Below are positions 1-7,883 of a stretch of DNA of 64,000 bases, one piece after another. Under the pieces are notes generated by a model. It searched no databases. It worked only from the letters and a program-made list of their open reading frames with translations, and was not told where the DNA came from. How positions within the stretch are numbered: position 1 is the stretch's first letter; the number at the start of each line of letters is the position of its first letter. The DNA comes from Bosea sp. AS-1 (lineage in GTDB: Bacteria; Pseudomonadota; Alphaproteobacteria; Rhizobiales; Beijerinckiaceae). Location of the stretch: positions 1,460,501 through 1,524,500 of the forward strand of contig NZ_CP022372.1 of NCBI RefSeq assembly GCF_002220095.1, given 5' to 3'. The translations under genes and the position numbers were made by a program.

Positions 1-383
1 TCGCGTTCGCTCAGTTTCAGATAAGCTTGCGCGCTCTTGATCGTGCCCTCGATCTTGCCGCGATGGCGGATGATGCCGGGATCGGCGAGCAGGCGCTGGA
101 CATCGGCCTCGGTGAAACGGGCGACCTTTTCCGGCTCGAACCCGGCAAAGCCGGCGCGGAACGCGTCGCGCTTCCTGAGGATGGTGATCCAGGACAGGCC
201 GGCCTGGAAGCCATCGAGGATCAGCTTTTCCCAGAGCGCGCGGGAATCATATTCCGGCACACCCCATTCGGTGTCGTGATAGGCGAGATAGAGCGGATCG
301 GTGCCGGGCCAGCGGCAGCGGAACTTGCCGTCGGGGCCCTGGATCGCGGTGCGTTCCTCGGTCAAGACAATCGCCTCGCTCAC
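1..383 (-). CDS. tag: DNA-3-methyladenine glycosylase I, C-terminal part beyond the window
   Basis: Base-excision repair enzyme that removes 3-methyladenine from alkylated DNA. I translated the minus strand directly; the first ~127 residues are visible. They contain CRWPG near residue 22, YHDTEWGVP near 35 and [10 protein letters not shown] near 60, the standard Tag family blocks. The start is GTG at 383, which overlaps the TGA of the upstream gene (GTGA at 380-383), so the two are translationally coupled. The 3' end lies outside the window. Confidence 0.9.
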   Translation of the reverse strand, partial: MSEAIVLTEERTAIQGPDGKFRCRWPGTDPLYLAYHDTEWGVPEYDSRALWEKLILDGFQAGLSWITILRKRDAFRAGFAGFEPEKVARFTEADVQRLLADPGIIRHRGKIEGTIKSAQAYLKLSER

Positions 384-1279
384 AGGGCAGCTCCCGCGGC
401 GGCCCCGAAGCCCGGCTCGCCGGGGAAGGGGAAGCGGATGAAATCGGGCTTCTTCGCCAGATGGAAGGCGAGTCCGCCGCCGAGCGGTGTGTGTCCGGCT
501 GCCGTGGCGTCGGCCAACCGGTCGAGCCTCAGCATCGCGAGTGCCTTGCCATTCGCGGTCGAGCCGATGGTGCCGAGCGGCTTGCCACCGGCCGTGGCCT
601 CGGCGCCGGTTTCGGTGGCGATGCCGTCATCGAAGACGATCGGCACGACACGGGTGCGGGCCGTACCGCGGTGCTGCATGCGGGAGACGACCTCCTGACC
701 GATATAGCAGCCCTTCTTGAAGGAAACGCCGCCGAGCTGGTCGAGCAGCGCCTCGTGCGGAAAGGTGTCGCCATAGGGGAAGTCGCGGCCGCCGGCGGGA
801 ATGCCGAGCGCGATGCGGCGGGCGTGATAGGTCTCGGGCTCGGCATCGATGAGGCTGTCGATACCAGCGGCGTCGGCGATAGCGCGCTGCCCGAGTGCGG
901 GCAGGCGCGGGTCCTCATAGACGAAGCCGGCCTCGGCCGGCAGCGGTGCGCCATCGGCAGAGGCGAGGACGGCGCTCGCCTCGGTCAGATCGTCGAGCGT
1001 CACCTTGGCGCGCAGCTTGTAGAGCTTCAGGCGTTTCATCAGATCGGCGGTCTGGAGCAGGGGCGTGTCGAGCAGGAAGCCGCCACCGTCTTCCACCGGC
1101 AGCGCGACGATGAAGAAATCGCAGATGATCTTGCCTTGCGGCGTCAGCAGCGCACCGTAGCCGGCCCGGCCCGGCGCCACCGCGTCCATCTCGTTGGTCA
1201 CGATGTTATCGAGGAAAGGGCGGGCATCCTCGCCGCTGACGCGGATGACGCCGCGGTCGATCAATCGGGTGGCGGACAT
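380..1279 (-). CDS. ygfZ: YgfZ/GcvT-fold folate-binding protein
   Basis: 299 aa, normal for alphaproteobacterial YgfZ. The family binds folate and helps maintain certain Fe-S enzymes and tRNA thiolation. The diagnostic K-G-C-Y-x-G-Q-E block is present ([13 protein letters not shown], about residue 190), together with the N-terminal [10 protein letters not shown] and [11 protein letters not shown] blocks of the GcvT fold. It is first in an operon with tag (4-nt overlap) and divergent from the dihydroorotase gene, with about 150 bp between them. The soluble protein should act in the cytoplasm. Confidence 0.92.
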   Translation of the reverse strand: MSATRLIDRGVIRVSGEDARPFLDNIVTNEMDAVAPGRAGYGALLTPQGKIICDFFIVALPVEDGGGFLLDTPLLQTADLMKRLKLYKLRAKVTLDDLTEASAVLASADGAPLPAEAGFVYEDPRLPALGQRAIADAAGIDSLIDAEPETYHARRIALGIPAGGRDFPYGDTFPHEALLDQLGGVSFKKGCYIGQEVVSRMQHRGTARTRVVPIVFDDGIATETGAEATAGGKPLGTIGSTANGKALAMLRLDRLADATAAGHTPLGGGLAFHLAKKPDFIRFPFPGEPGFGAAAGAAL

Positions 1280-1428
1280 AGGCCGTTCCAGTTCTGGTTT
1301 CGGGTCGGGGTCTCGACAGCCGAAAAGGAGACGTTGGCGCCACCCGAAAGCTGTTTGGACTTCCGGGACGGCGCGTTGGCCGATAGGTAGGCTTCATCCC
1401 GTGTTTGCTCAACCTCCCGGAGACTGCC

Positions 1429-2769
1429 ATGCCCCAGACTTACGACGTCGTTCTCAAGGGCGGCACGGTGGTGAACCAGGATGGCCGCGTCGCGCGCGAT
1501 GTCGGCATCGTCGGCGGCAAGATCATGGCGCTGGGCGATCTCAGCCAAGCCTCGGCCGGGGAGGTGATCGATTGCACCGGCCTGCACATCCTGCCGGGCG
1601 TCATCGACAGCCAGGTGCATTTCCGCGAGCCGGGGCTCGACCACAAGGAGGATCTGGAGAGCGGCTCGCGCTCGGCCGCGCTCGGCGGGGTGACCTGCGT
1701 CTTCGAGATGCCGAACACGATTCCGCAGACGACCACCCCCGAGGCGCTGGCCGACAAGGTGAAACGCGGCAAGCACCGCATGCATTGCGACTTCGCCTTC
1801 TGGGTCGGCGGCACGCATGAGAACGCCGTCCATGTACCGGAGCTGGAACGGCTGCCGGGCGCGGCCGGCATCAAGGTGTTCATGGGCTCCTCCACCGGCG
1901 ACCTGCTGGTCGAAGACGACAAGGGCGTGGCCGAGATCCTGAAGCGGACGCGCCGGCGCGCCGCCTTCCATTCGGAAGACGAGACGATGCTGCGCGAGCG
2001 CATGGGACTCAGGGTCGAGGGCGACCCGTCGAGCCACCCGGTCTGGCGCTCGCCGGAGGTGGCGCTGACCTGCACCAAGCGGCTGGTCAGGATCGCGCGG
2101 GAGACCGGCGCGCGCGTCCATATCCTGCACATTTCCACGGGCGAGGAGATGGTCTTCCTCAAGGACCATAAGGATGTCGCGACGGTCGAGGTGTTGCCGA
2201 ACCATCTGACGCTGGTGGCGCCGGATTGCTACGAGCGGCTCGGCACCTATGCGCAGATGAACCCGCCGATCCGTGACGACAGCCATCGCCAGCGCATCTG
2301 GTGGGGCGTCGAGCAGGGCATCGTCGACGTGCTGGGCTCCGACCATGCGCCGCATACCGATGAGGAGAAGCACCATCCCTATCCGGCGAGCCATTCCGGC
2401 ATGCCGGGCGTGCAGACGCTGGTGCCGATCATGCTCGACCATGTGAATGCAGGCCGGCTGACGCTGGAACGCTTCGTCGATCTCAGCAGCGCCGGGCCGC
2501 AGCGCATCTTCGGGCTGGAGGGCAAGGGTCGGATCGCGGTGGGCTACGACGCCGACTTCACCATCGTCGACCTCAAGCGCCGCGAGACGATCACCAAGGA
2601 GTGGAGCGCCTCGAAATGCGGCTGGACGCCCTATGACGGCGTCACGGTCACCGGCTGGCCGGTCGGCACCTTCGTGCGCGGCCTCAAGGTGATGTGGGAG
2701 GGCGAGCTGACGACGCCCTCGCAAGGCGAGCCGGCCCGTTTCCTGGAGGCGCTGCCGCGCGGCGCCTGA
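1429..2769 (+). CDS. pyrC: Dihydroorotase (class I, PyrC-like)
   Basis: 446 aa. Zn-dependent amidohydrolase for the third step of pyrimidine synthesis, carbamoyl-aspartate to dihydroorotate. Metal and active-site blocks of the family are visible: VHFREPG (~60), the carboxylated Lys in GIKVFMG (~145), FHSEDE (~185), HILHIS (~225) and SDHAPH (~305). I chose ATG 1429 because GGAG lies 6 nt upstream; an upstream TTG at 1405 would add eight residues without a ribosome site. Hydantoinase/allantoinase is the other possibility for the fold, but the VHFREPG block favours dihydroorotase. It is monocistronic, with a promoter probably in the gap shared with ygfZ. Confidence 0.9.
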   Translation: MPQTYDVVLKGGTVVNQDGRVARDVGIVGGKIMALGDLSQASAGEVIDCTGLHILPGVIDSQVHFREPGLDHKEDLESGSRSAALGGVTCVFEMPNTIPQTTTPEALADKVKRGKHRMHCDFAFWVGGTHENAVHVPELERLPGAAGIKVFMGSSTGDLLVEDDKGVAEILKRTRRRAAFHSEDETMLRERMGLRVEGDPSSHPVWRSPEVALTCTKRLVRIARETGARVHILHISTGEEMVFLKDHKDVATVEVLPNHLTLVAPDCYERLGTYAQMNPPIRDDSHRQRIWWGVEQGIVDVLGSDHAPHTDEEKHHPYPASHSGMPGVQTLVPIMLDHVNAGRLTLERFVDLSSAGPQRIFGLEGKGRIAVGYDADFTIVDLKRRETITKEWSASKCGWTPYDGVTVTGWPVGTFVRGLKVMWEGELTTPSQGEPARFLEALPRGA

Positions 2770-2806
2770 GCGCGGAGGCACGGCCTGAAAAATTCTCGCG
2801 GCGGGA

Positions 2807-2833
2807 TGTCGAAACCCGCTGGGCTCGTTCGAC
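2807..2833 (+). promoter_or_regulatory. Candidate ECF42-type promoter P1
   Basis: TGTCGA (2807-2812), 17-nt spacer, CGAC (2830-2833). The same motif with the same spacing recurs at 3591-3617, and even the spacer end (gctCGTT or gctcgtt) is alike. As I recall, ECF42 sigma factors recognise TGTCGA at -35 and CGA/TC at -10. It lies about 70 bp upstream of the RibD-C-like gene. Seen: the motif. Inferred: use by the sigma factor encoded at 5146. Confidence 0.75.
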
Positions 2834-2901
2834 GTGTCGTCAGGAAGCGATGATGACAGCGGATCATCCGCTGTCGCCGCTCCGCGCAATGGAGGAACGA
2901 G

Positions 2902-3567
2902 ATGAGAGAGATCGTTGCTGCGACTTTCCTGTCGCTCGACGGCGTGATGCAGGCGCCGGGCGGACCGGACGAGGATCCGACGGGCGGCTTCAAGCTCGGC
3001 GGCTGGATCGTCAACTATGGGGATGCGGTCTCCAACCAGGCGGTAGGCGACATCTTTGCCGAGCCTTTCGACCTGCTGCTCGGGCGCAAGACCTATGAAA
3101 TCTTCGCCGCGCACTGGCCCTTCACCGAAGACGATGGTGCCATTGCCGAGGCCTTCAACCGCGCCACCAAATATGTCGCGTCACGCTCGGGCGTCGCGCT
3201 CGACTGGCAGAATTCCGTCTCGCTCGGCGACGACGTCGTGGCGCGGCTGACCGCGCTGAAGCGCGAGGAGGGGCCGCGGCTCCTGATCCAGGGCAGCGGC
3301 GACCTGATTCAGACCTTGCTGCGGCACGATCTGATCGATGAGATGCAGCTGATGATCTACCCGCTGCTGCTCGGCAAGGGAAAGCGGCTGTTTGGCCAGG
3401 GTGCGTTGCCGGCGGCGATGAGCTTCATCGACGGCAAGGTCTCGCCCACCGGCGTCATGATCGGCCGCTACCGCCGCAACGGTGAGGTCAAGCCCGGCTC
3501 CTTCGCGATGGCTGAGCCGAGTCAGGCCGAGATCGCGCGTCGCCGGAAATGGGCGGCGGAAGGCTGA
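2902..3567 (+). CDS. Dihydrofolate reductase family (RibD C-terminal domain) protein
   Basis: 221 aa. MREIVAATFLSLDGV at the start, LLGRKTYEIFA (~60) and an LIQGSGDLIQTLL block (~130) are the usual marks of the RibD-C/DHFR-like family of small NADPH-dependent reductases, whose members are mostly uncharacterised. GGAGG sits 5-6 nt before ATG 2902. It carries its own copy of the ECF42-type promoter and precedes the DGPF genes, so it is probably a member of the same sigma regulon. It is not the housekeeping FolA: the family is distinct, and substrate is unknown. Confidence 0.85.
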   Translation: MREIVAATFLSLDGVMQAPGGPDEDPTGGFKLGGWIVNYGDAVSNQAVGDIFAEPFDLLLGRKTYEIFAAHWPFTEDDGAIAEAFNRATKYVASRSGVALDWQNSVSLGDDVVARLTALKREEGPRLLIQGSGDLIQTLLRHDLIDEMQLMIYPLLLGKGKRLFGQGALPAAMSFIDGKVSPTGVMIGRYRRNGEVKPGSFAMAEPSQAEIARRRKWAAEG

Positions 3568-3590
3568 ACCAAAAATTTTTTCGGAAGCGA

Positions 3591-3617
3591 TGTCGATTCG
3601 GGCGCAGCTCGTTCGAC
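3591..3617 (+). promoter_or_regulatory. Candidate ECF42-type promoter P2
   Basis: TGTCGA (3591-3596), 17-nt spacer, CGAC (3614-3617), identical in layout to P1 at 2807. It is about 60 bp before the first DGPF gene. No further copy is seen before the second or third DGPF gene or before the sigma gene, so one transcript from here may cover 3676-6417. Confidence 0.78.
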
Positions 3618-3675
3618 GTGAGGATGAAGGCGCAGGATCGCCTTCGATCGAAAACGGATCCAAGGGAGAAGACCG

Positions 3676-4098
3676 ATGCGTGTGATGGTTCTGGTCAAGG
3701 CCGACAAGGACAGCGAAGCCGGCATCATGCCGAGCAACGACATCCTGACGAAGATGGGAGCCTATAACGAGGAGTTGGTGAAAGCCGGCGTCATGCTGGC
3801 CGGCGAGGGGCTGCATCCGAGCTCGAAGGGCATCCGCATGCGCTTCTCGGGTGCTGAGCGGGCGATCACGGACGGCCCCTTCGCCGAGACGAAGGAATTG
3901 CTCGCAGGCTTCTGGCTCTGGCAGGTGAAGTCCTTCGACGAGGCGGTCGCGTGGCTGAAGCGGGCGCCCTTCGACGGCGGTACCGAGATCGAGCTGCGCC
4001 CGGTCTTCGAGATGGAGGATTTCGGCGAGGCGATGACGCCGGAGCTGTGCGAGCAGGAGCGCCGCCAGCGCGCCGAGACGGCGAAGCTCGCCGGCTGA
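3676..4098 (+). CDS. YciI/DGPF family protein, copy A
   Basis: 140 aa. The family-defining DGPFAETKEL block is at ~77 and is followed by the AGFWLW and EIELRP blocks. DGPF/YCII proteins are small dimeric alpha-beta barrel proteins, some with enzymatic activity, and are regularly encoded beside ECF42 sigma factors; their role there is unsettled. AGGGAG precedes ATG 3676. It is very close to copy B in protein and DNA: the first 27 bases of the two genes are the same. First gene of the run that ends with the sigma factor. Confidence 0.93.
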   Translation: MRVMVLVKADKDSEAGIMPSNDILTKMGAYNEELVKAGVMLAGEGLHPSSKGIRMRFSGAERAITDGPFAETKELLAGFWLWQVKSFDEAVAWLKRAPFDGGTEIELRPVFEMEDFGEAMTPELCEQERRQRAETAKLAG

Positions 4099-4163
4099 AC
4101 TGAAACCCAATCGATCGGACGGTGAGAGGTCCGCCTCCACCGGTCCGCCCAAGGAGAAAGCCG

Positions 4164-4586
4164 ATGCGTGTGATGGTTCTGGTCAAGGCCAGCAAGGACA
4201 GCGAAGCCGGCGTGATGCCGGACCCGGACGGCTTCGCGAAGATGGGCGTCTACAACGAGGATCTGATCAAGGCTGGCATCCTGCTGGCTGCGGAGGGGTT
4301 GCACCCGAGCTCGAAGGGCATCCGCATGCGTTTCTCGGGCAGCGAGCGGGCGATCACCGACGGGCCGTTCGCCGAAACCAAGGAGCTGCTGGCCGGCTTC
4401 TGGCTCTGGCAGGTGAAGTCCTTCGACGAGGCGGTCGAGTGGCTGAAGCGCGCGCCCTTCGACGGCGGTACCGAGATCGAGCTCCGGCCCGTCTTCGAGC
4501 TGGAGGAGTTCGGCGAGATGGTGACGCCGGAGCGGCGCGAGCGGAAGGAACAGCTGCGCGCCGAATTCGAGAAGCGCGGCCGCTGA
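4164..4586 (+). CDS. YciI/DGPF family protein, copy B
   Basis: 140 aa, a close paralogue of copy A, with the stretch GLHPSSKGIRMRFSG and the DGPFAETKEL block unchanged. I chose ATG 4164 because AAGGAG lies 6 nt upstream and it aligns with copies A and C; an earlier in-frame start at 4122 adds a proline-rich tail seen in no copy. The leaders of copies B and C also resemble each other (both contain CGCCTCCACC about 35-40 nt before the start), so duplication included the upstream DNA. Confidence 0.93.
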   Translation: MRVMVLVKASKDSEAGVMPDPDGFAKMGVYNEDLIKAGILLAAEGLHPSSKGIRMRFSGSERAITDGPFAETKELLAGFWLWQVKSFDEAVEWLKRAPFDGGTEIELRPVFELEEFGEMVTPERRERKEQLRAEFEKRGR

Positions 4587-4659
4587 TCGGACGGAGCTCG
4601 TAACCCCTTTCAATCCGAACGGTGTGAGCGACGCCTCCACCCGTACAAGGAGAAGACCG

Positions 4660-5085
4660 ATGCGTTTCATGGTGATGGTCAAGGCGACCAAGGACAGCGA
4701 AGCCGGCGCTCCGCCGACCCAGGAGCTGCTCGAAGCGATGATGGCTTATAACGAGGAGCTGGTGAAAGCCGGCATCATGAAGGGCGGCGACGGATTGCAG
4801 CCCAGCTCGAAGGGGGCGCGCGTGCAATTCGACGGTGCCAAGCGTTCCGTCGTCGATGGGCCCTTCGCCGAGACCAAGGAGCTCGTTGCGGGCTACTGGC
4901 TCTGGGAATGCGCCTCGCTCGACGAGGCGATCGCTTGGGTCAAGCGCTGCCCCAACCCGATGCCCGGCCCGTCCGAGATCGAGATCCGGCCGTTGTTCGA
5001 GCTCGCTGATTTCGGCGAGATCGTCACGCCGGAGACCGCGGCGCAGTGGGATCGCCTCAAGAGCGAGGCGGAAGGCAAGGACTGA
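4660..5085 (+). CDS. YciI/DGPF family protein, copy C
   Basis: 141 aa. It keeps DGPFAETKEL and EIEIRP but is clearly more diverged than A and B: it has CPNPMPGPSE where they have APFDGGTE. This fits an older duplication or a different partner or substrate. ATG 4660 follows AAGGAG by 7 nt. It lies 60 bp before the sigma gene and has no promoter motif of its own. Confidence 0.92.
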   Translation: MRFMVMVKATKDSEAGAPPTQELLEAMMAYNEELVKAGIMKGGDGLQPSSKGARVQFDGAKRSVVDGPFAETKELVAGYWLWECASLDEAIAWVKRCPNPMPGPSEIEIRPLFELADFGEIVTPETAAQWDRLKSEAEGKD

Positions 5086-5145
5086 TCGGCTCCCGGCCTA
5101 GCGAAGCTTGCCAGCGAAGGCTGCTGATGGTGTGTATCGCTCCCG

Positions 5146-6417
5146 ATGTCGGCAAGCGATGCACACCGCACTATTGAGACGGTCTGGCGCATGGAGGCCC
5201 CGAAGCTGATCGCGGGCCTCGTGCGGCTGACGCGCGATGTCGGCCGGGCCGAGGAGCTGGCGCAGGACGCGCTGGTCGCGGCATTGAAGCAGTGGCCTGA
5301 GGAGGGTGTCCCGCGCAATCCCGCGGCCTGGCTGATGCAGGTCGCCAAGCACCGCGCGCTGGACACGGTCCGCCACGAGGCGATGGCGCGCCGCAAGCAG
5401 GAAGAGCTCGGCCGCGACCTCGATGACGATCATTCCGTCATGCCCGATCTCGATGCCGCACTCGACGATGAAGTGGGCGACGACCTACTCCGGCTGATCT
5501 TCACCGCCTGCCATCCGGTGCTGCCGCAGGAGGCGAGGCTGGCGCTGACGCTGAAGTTGCTCGGCGGCCTGACGACGGAAGAGATCGCCCGCGCCTTCCT
5601 GGTGCCCGAGCCGACGATGGCGCAACGTATCGTGCGGGCCAAGAAGACGCTCAGCGACGCCAAGGTACCTTATGAGGTGCCTGTCGGCCCCGAGCTCGGC
5701 GAGCGGCTCGCCTCGGTGCTCGAGGTGGTCTACCTGATCTTCAACGAGGGCTATGCCGCAACGGCGGGCGAGGACTGGGTGCGTCCGACGCTGTGCGAGG
5801 AGGCGTTGCGGCTGGGGCGCATCCTGGCGGCGCGGGCGCCGCAGGAGCCGGAGGTTCACGGGCTCGTGGCGCTGATGGACCTGCAGGCTTCGCGGCTCAG
5901 AGCTCGCACCGGTCCCAAGGGGGAACCGATCCTGCTGCTTGACCAGAACCGCGCTCGCTGGGACCGGCTGCTGATCGGGCGCGGGCTCGCCGCGCTGGAA
6001 CGGGCGCAGCAGCTCGCCGGCGTCTCTCCCGGCCCCTTCCTGCTTCAGGCGGCGCTCGCCGCCTGCCATGCTCGAGCCCGCACCGCCGACGAGACGGACT
6101 GGGCGCGAATCGTGACGCTCTACGGCGTTCTCGCACGCGTGACCCCGTCACCGATCGTGGAGCTCAACCGGGCCGTTGCCGTTTCGATGGCGGAAGGGCC
6201 GGCGGCGGGGCTCGCCCTGGTCGAGGCGCTGGCGGCGGAGCCGGCACTCAAGCGCTACCACCTGCTGCCGAGCGTGCGCGGCGACCTTCTGTCCAAGCTC
6301 GGCCGGCATCGTGAAGCGGCAGAGGCGTTCGAGCAGGCGGTCGCGCTGACGCGCAACGTCCAGGAGCAGGCGTTGATGCAGAAGCGGGCCGAAACCGCGC
6401 GTGCTGCCGCTGGTTAG
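5146..6417 (+). CDS. ECF42-type RNA polymerase sigma factor with C-terminal TPR-like extension
   Basis: 423 aa, more than twice a simple ECF sigma. Region 2 is at about 10-90 (EELAQDALVAALKQWP, then NPAAWLMQVAKHRALD) and region 4 at about 110-170 (LGGLTTEEIARAFLVPEPTM, the helix-turn-helix). The rest, about 190-423, is the helical extension typical of ECF42 (LIFNEGYAATAGEDW, then TPR-like helices ending GRHREAAEAFEQAVAL). In this group no anti-sigma factor is encoded nearby and the extension is thought to control activity; I see no anti-sigma gene here. ATG 5146 lacks a Shine-Dalgarno sequence; ATG 5191 is an alternative. Confidence 0.92.
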   Translation: MSASDAHRTIETVWRMEAPKLIAGLVRLTRDVGRAEELAQDALVAALKQWPEEGVPRNPAAWLMQVAKHRALDTVRHEAMARRKQEELGRDLDDDHSVMPDLDAALDDEVGDDLLRLIFTACHPVLPQEARLALTLKLLGGLTTEEIARAFLVPEPTMAQRIVRAKKTLSDAKVPYEVPVGPELGERLASVLEVVYLIFNEGYAATAGEDWVRPTLCEEALRLGRILAARAPQEPEVHGLVALMDLQASRLRARTGPKGEPILLLDQNRARWDRLLIGRGLAALERAQQLAGVSPGPFLLQAALAACHARARTADETDWARIVTLYGVLARVTPSPIVELNRAVAVSMAEGPAAGLALVEALAAEPALKRYHLLPSVRGDLLSKLGRHREAAEAFEQAVALTRNVQEQALMQKRAETARAAAG

Positions 6418-6453
6418 ATCATCGCGCGTCCTACGGACGCGATAACGATGATC
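6417..6453. repeat. Long hairpin directly after the sigma factor gene
   Basis: Nested arms: GATCATCG (6417-6424) with CGATGATC (6446-6453), and inside it CGCGTCC-tac-GGACGCG (6425-6441). It starts at the last base of the stop codon. No T-run follows, so it is either a Rho-assisted end structure or an mRNA-stabilising hairpin. Confidence 0.6.
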
Positions 6454-6468
6454 GATCCCAGTGCTGGC

Positions 6469-6514
6469 GCATCGGATCTTTCCGAAAAGCGGATTCCGCT
6501 TTTCTGTCCGATGC
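6469..6514. repeat. Dispersed palindromic element (copy 1)
   Basis: Outer arms GCATCGGA/TCCGATGC and inner arms GAAAAGCGGA/TCCGCTTTTC separated by one base. Related, more degenerate sequences occur at 32866 and 60895 in this window. It lies between the convergent sigma gene and the 89-residue gene. Confidence 0.6.
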
Positions 6515-6515
6515 T

Positions 6516-6785
6516 CTAGTGGCGCGTGCCGCTGGTGAAGGCGCCGCAGCGGACCTTCTCGGGCAGGGCTTCGGCGAAGACGGCGGTCGCTTCCTCGCCA
6601 TAGGTCTCGACCAGCGTGCGCAGCGCCGCGAAGAGGGCGGCGTGGGCCATGGCATCGGAATCGAGCCCGTCCTGCTGGCCTTCGGCGAAGGCGTCCTCGA
6701 CGTAACCGTAGGCAACGCGGCGCGCGTCGCCATGGTCCTCGGGGAGGTTCGGGTCGAGCATCGGGTCGTCTGAAAGGATCGACAT
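6516..6785 (-). CDS. Conserved hypothetical protein, 89 aa
   Basis: A small acidic, soluble protein. I do not recognise a named family. The middle (AYGYVEDAFAEGQQDGLDSD, then HAALFAALRTLVETYGEEA) looks like a compact helical protein and the codon use is like that of its neighbours. I placed the start at ATG 6785; an in-frame ATG at 6869 would add 28 basic, low-complexity residues. Neither start has a clear ribosome site, so the N-terminus is uncertain. Confidence 0.6.
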   Translation of the reverse strand: MSILSDDPMLDPNLPEDHGDARRVAYGYVEDAFAEGQQDGLDSDAMAHAALFAALRTLVETYGEEATAVFAEALPEKVRCGAFTSGTRH

Positions 6786-6966
6786 CGAGACGGGACTCTG
6801 CGGCCTCTGGCTGGTGCGAATCGCGCCGGTTCTGCCCCGGATCGCGACGGTTTGCGATGGTCCAGTCATAGGCCGTGCCAGAGCGGGACGCTACCGTGGC
6901 GTTTAAGAAAGGTTAACGCGATCGCAAGAATTCCACCGAAGATCGTATTCGAGCAACAGCTGTTGC

Positions 6967-7410
6967 CTATCCGCCATAGCGCCCGGCGAGTGCCCGCGAC
7001 AACTGTCCGCCCTGATCGGCGAGGCGGCCCGCTGCCTCCTGGCTGGCATCGGTGCAGGCCCTGTGCGTCAGCGCGTAGGCCTTGAAGCCGCGATTGAAGG
7101 CCGCCGTCAAGCGGTCGCGGCGCTGCGGCGTGCGTCCTTCCGCCTCGACCAGCGCCGCCATGCGATTGCGCCAGTCCTGTGCCTCCTTGCCGCCGCAGAG
7201 CGTGCGCAGATAGGCGAGCGAGCCCATGATCTCGGCGAGTTGCAGGAGCTGGGGCTCATAGGGTGGGCCATCCGGCTCTGGCGGTGCGGGTTCGGGCGGC
7301 TTGGCGCCCTGCGCCGGTTTCGCCGCGGGTGCGGCGGGGCGCTGCTGGGCGATCGCCGCGACGGGCGAACCGGCGAGCAGCAGGGCAAGGGCTGCGGCGA
7401 CGACCCTCAC
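6967..7410 (-). CDS. TIGR02301-family exported protein
   Basis: 147 aa with a signal peptide (about 1-21, ending AIAQQ) and a Pro/Ala-rich linker to ~50. The conserved core follows: LAEIMGSLAYLRTLCGG, WRNRMAALVEAEG, RLTAAFNRGFKAY and a second Cys in HRACTDAS, so two conserved cysteines could form a disulfide in the periplasm. Function unknown. Its GTG start overlaps the TGA of the NUDIX gene (GTGA 7407-7410). Last gene of the pdxH operon. Confidence 0.85.
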   Translation of the reverse strand: MRVVAAALALLLAGSPVAAIAQQRPAAPAAKPAQGAKPPEPAPPEPDGPPYEPQLLQLAEIMGSLAYLRTLCGGKEAQDWRNRMAALVEAEGRTPQRRDRLTAAFNRGFKAYALTHRACTDASQEAAGRLADQGGQLSRALAGRYGG

Positions 7411-7883
7411 GCCGGGCGCCCCTCGGCATGGAGCTTGTGGGCGCGGCGCAGCACCTCACCGAGTTCGCGGGTGGTGGCGAGCCCGCCGAGTTTCAGCGGA
7501 TCGACCCACATCACGGCCCCGGCTTCCGGGCCGGTGCGCGGCTCGCCGGAGAGCCATTCGCCGATGAAGGAGGCGACGACGAAATGATGCGTCACCGCGC
7601 CTTCGGCATTGCGGCCGAAGATCTCGACATGGCGGTTGAACCCGAGGATGCGGGCCGTGACACCGACCTCCTCGTCGAGTTCGCGCAAGGCGGCTTCCTC
7701 CAGCGTCTCGCCGGCCTCGACCTTGCCGCCGGGCAGGGACCAGAGCTGGTCGGCCGGCGGTTTGGTGCGGGTCGCGAGCAGCACCTTGCCGTCGCGAAAC
7801 ACGGCAATGGAGGCCGCCAGCACCGGCCGCGCCGGCGCCTTGCCCGCAGCCGGGAAGCGGATGACCTGGCCGTCCCCGCTCAA
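7407..7883 (-). CDS. NUDIX hydrolase
   Basis: 158 aa. The Nudix box runs from GGKVEAGETLEEAAL to RELDEEVGV (about residues 52-75) and matches GX5EX7REUXEEXGU in full, so it should hydrolyse a nucleoside-diphosphate-linked substrate with Mg2+. The substrate cannot be read from sequence. The start appears to be TTG at 7883, overlapping the TGA of the SDR gene (TTGA 7880-7883). Third gene of the pdxH operon. Confidence 0.88.
   Translation of the reverse strand: MSGDGQVIRFPAAGKAPARPVLAASIAVFRDGKVLLATRTKPPADQLWSLPGGKVEAGETLEEAALRELDEEVGVTARILGFNRHVEIFGRNAEGAVTHHFVVASFIGEWLSGEPRTGPEAGAVMWVDPLKLGGLATTRELGEVLRRAHKLHAEGRPA

Noticed and set aside
1261..3114. A 617-residue open frame on the minus strand across the dihydroorotase gene
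   Set aside because: It mirrors a well-supported gene on the other strand, has no domain content and shows the Arg/His/Asp-rich bias of antisense frames in high-GC DNA. Similar long shadows at 28052-30229 (-), 47734-49500 (-), 52789-54450 (+) and 59289-60896 (-) were rejected for the same reason.
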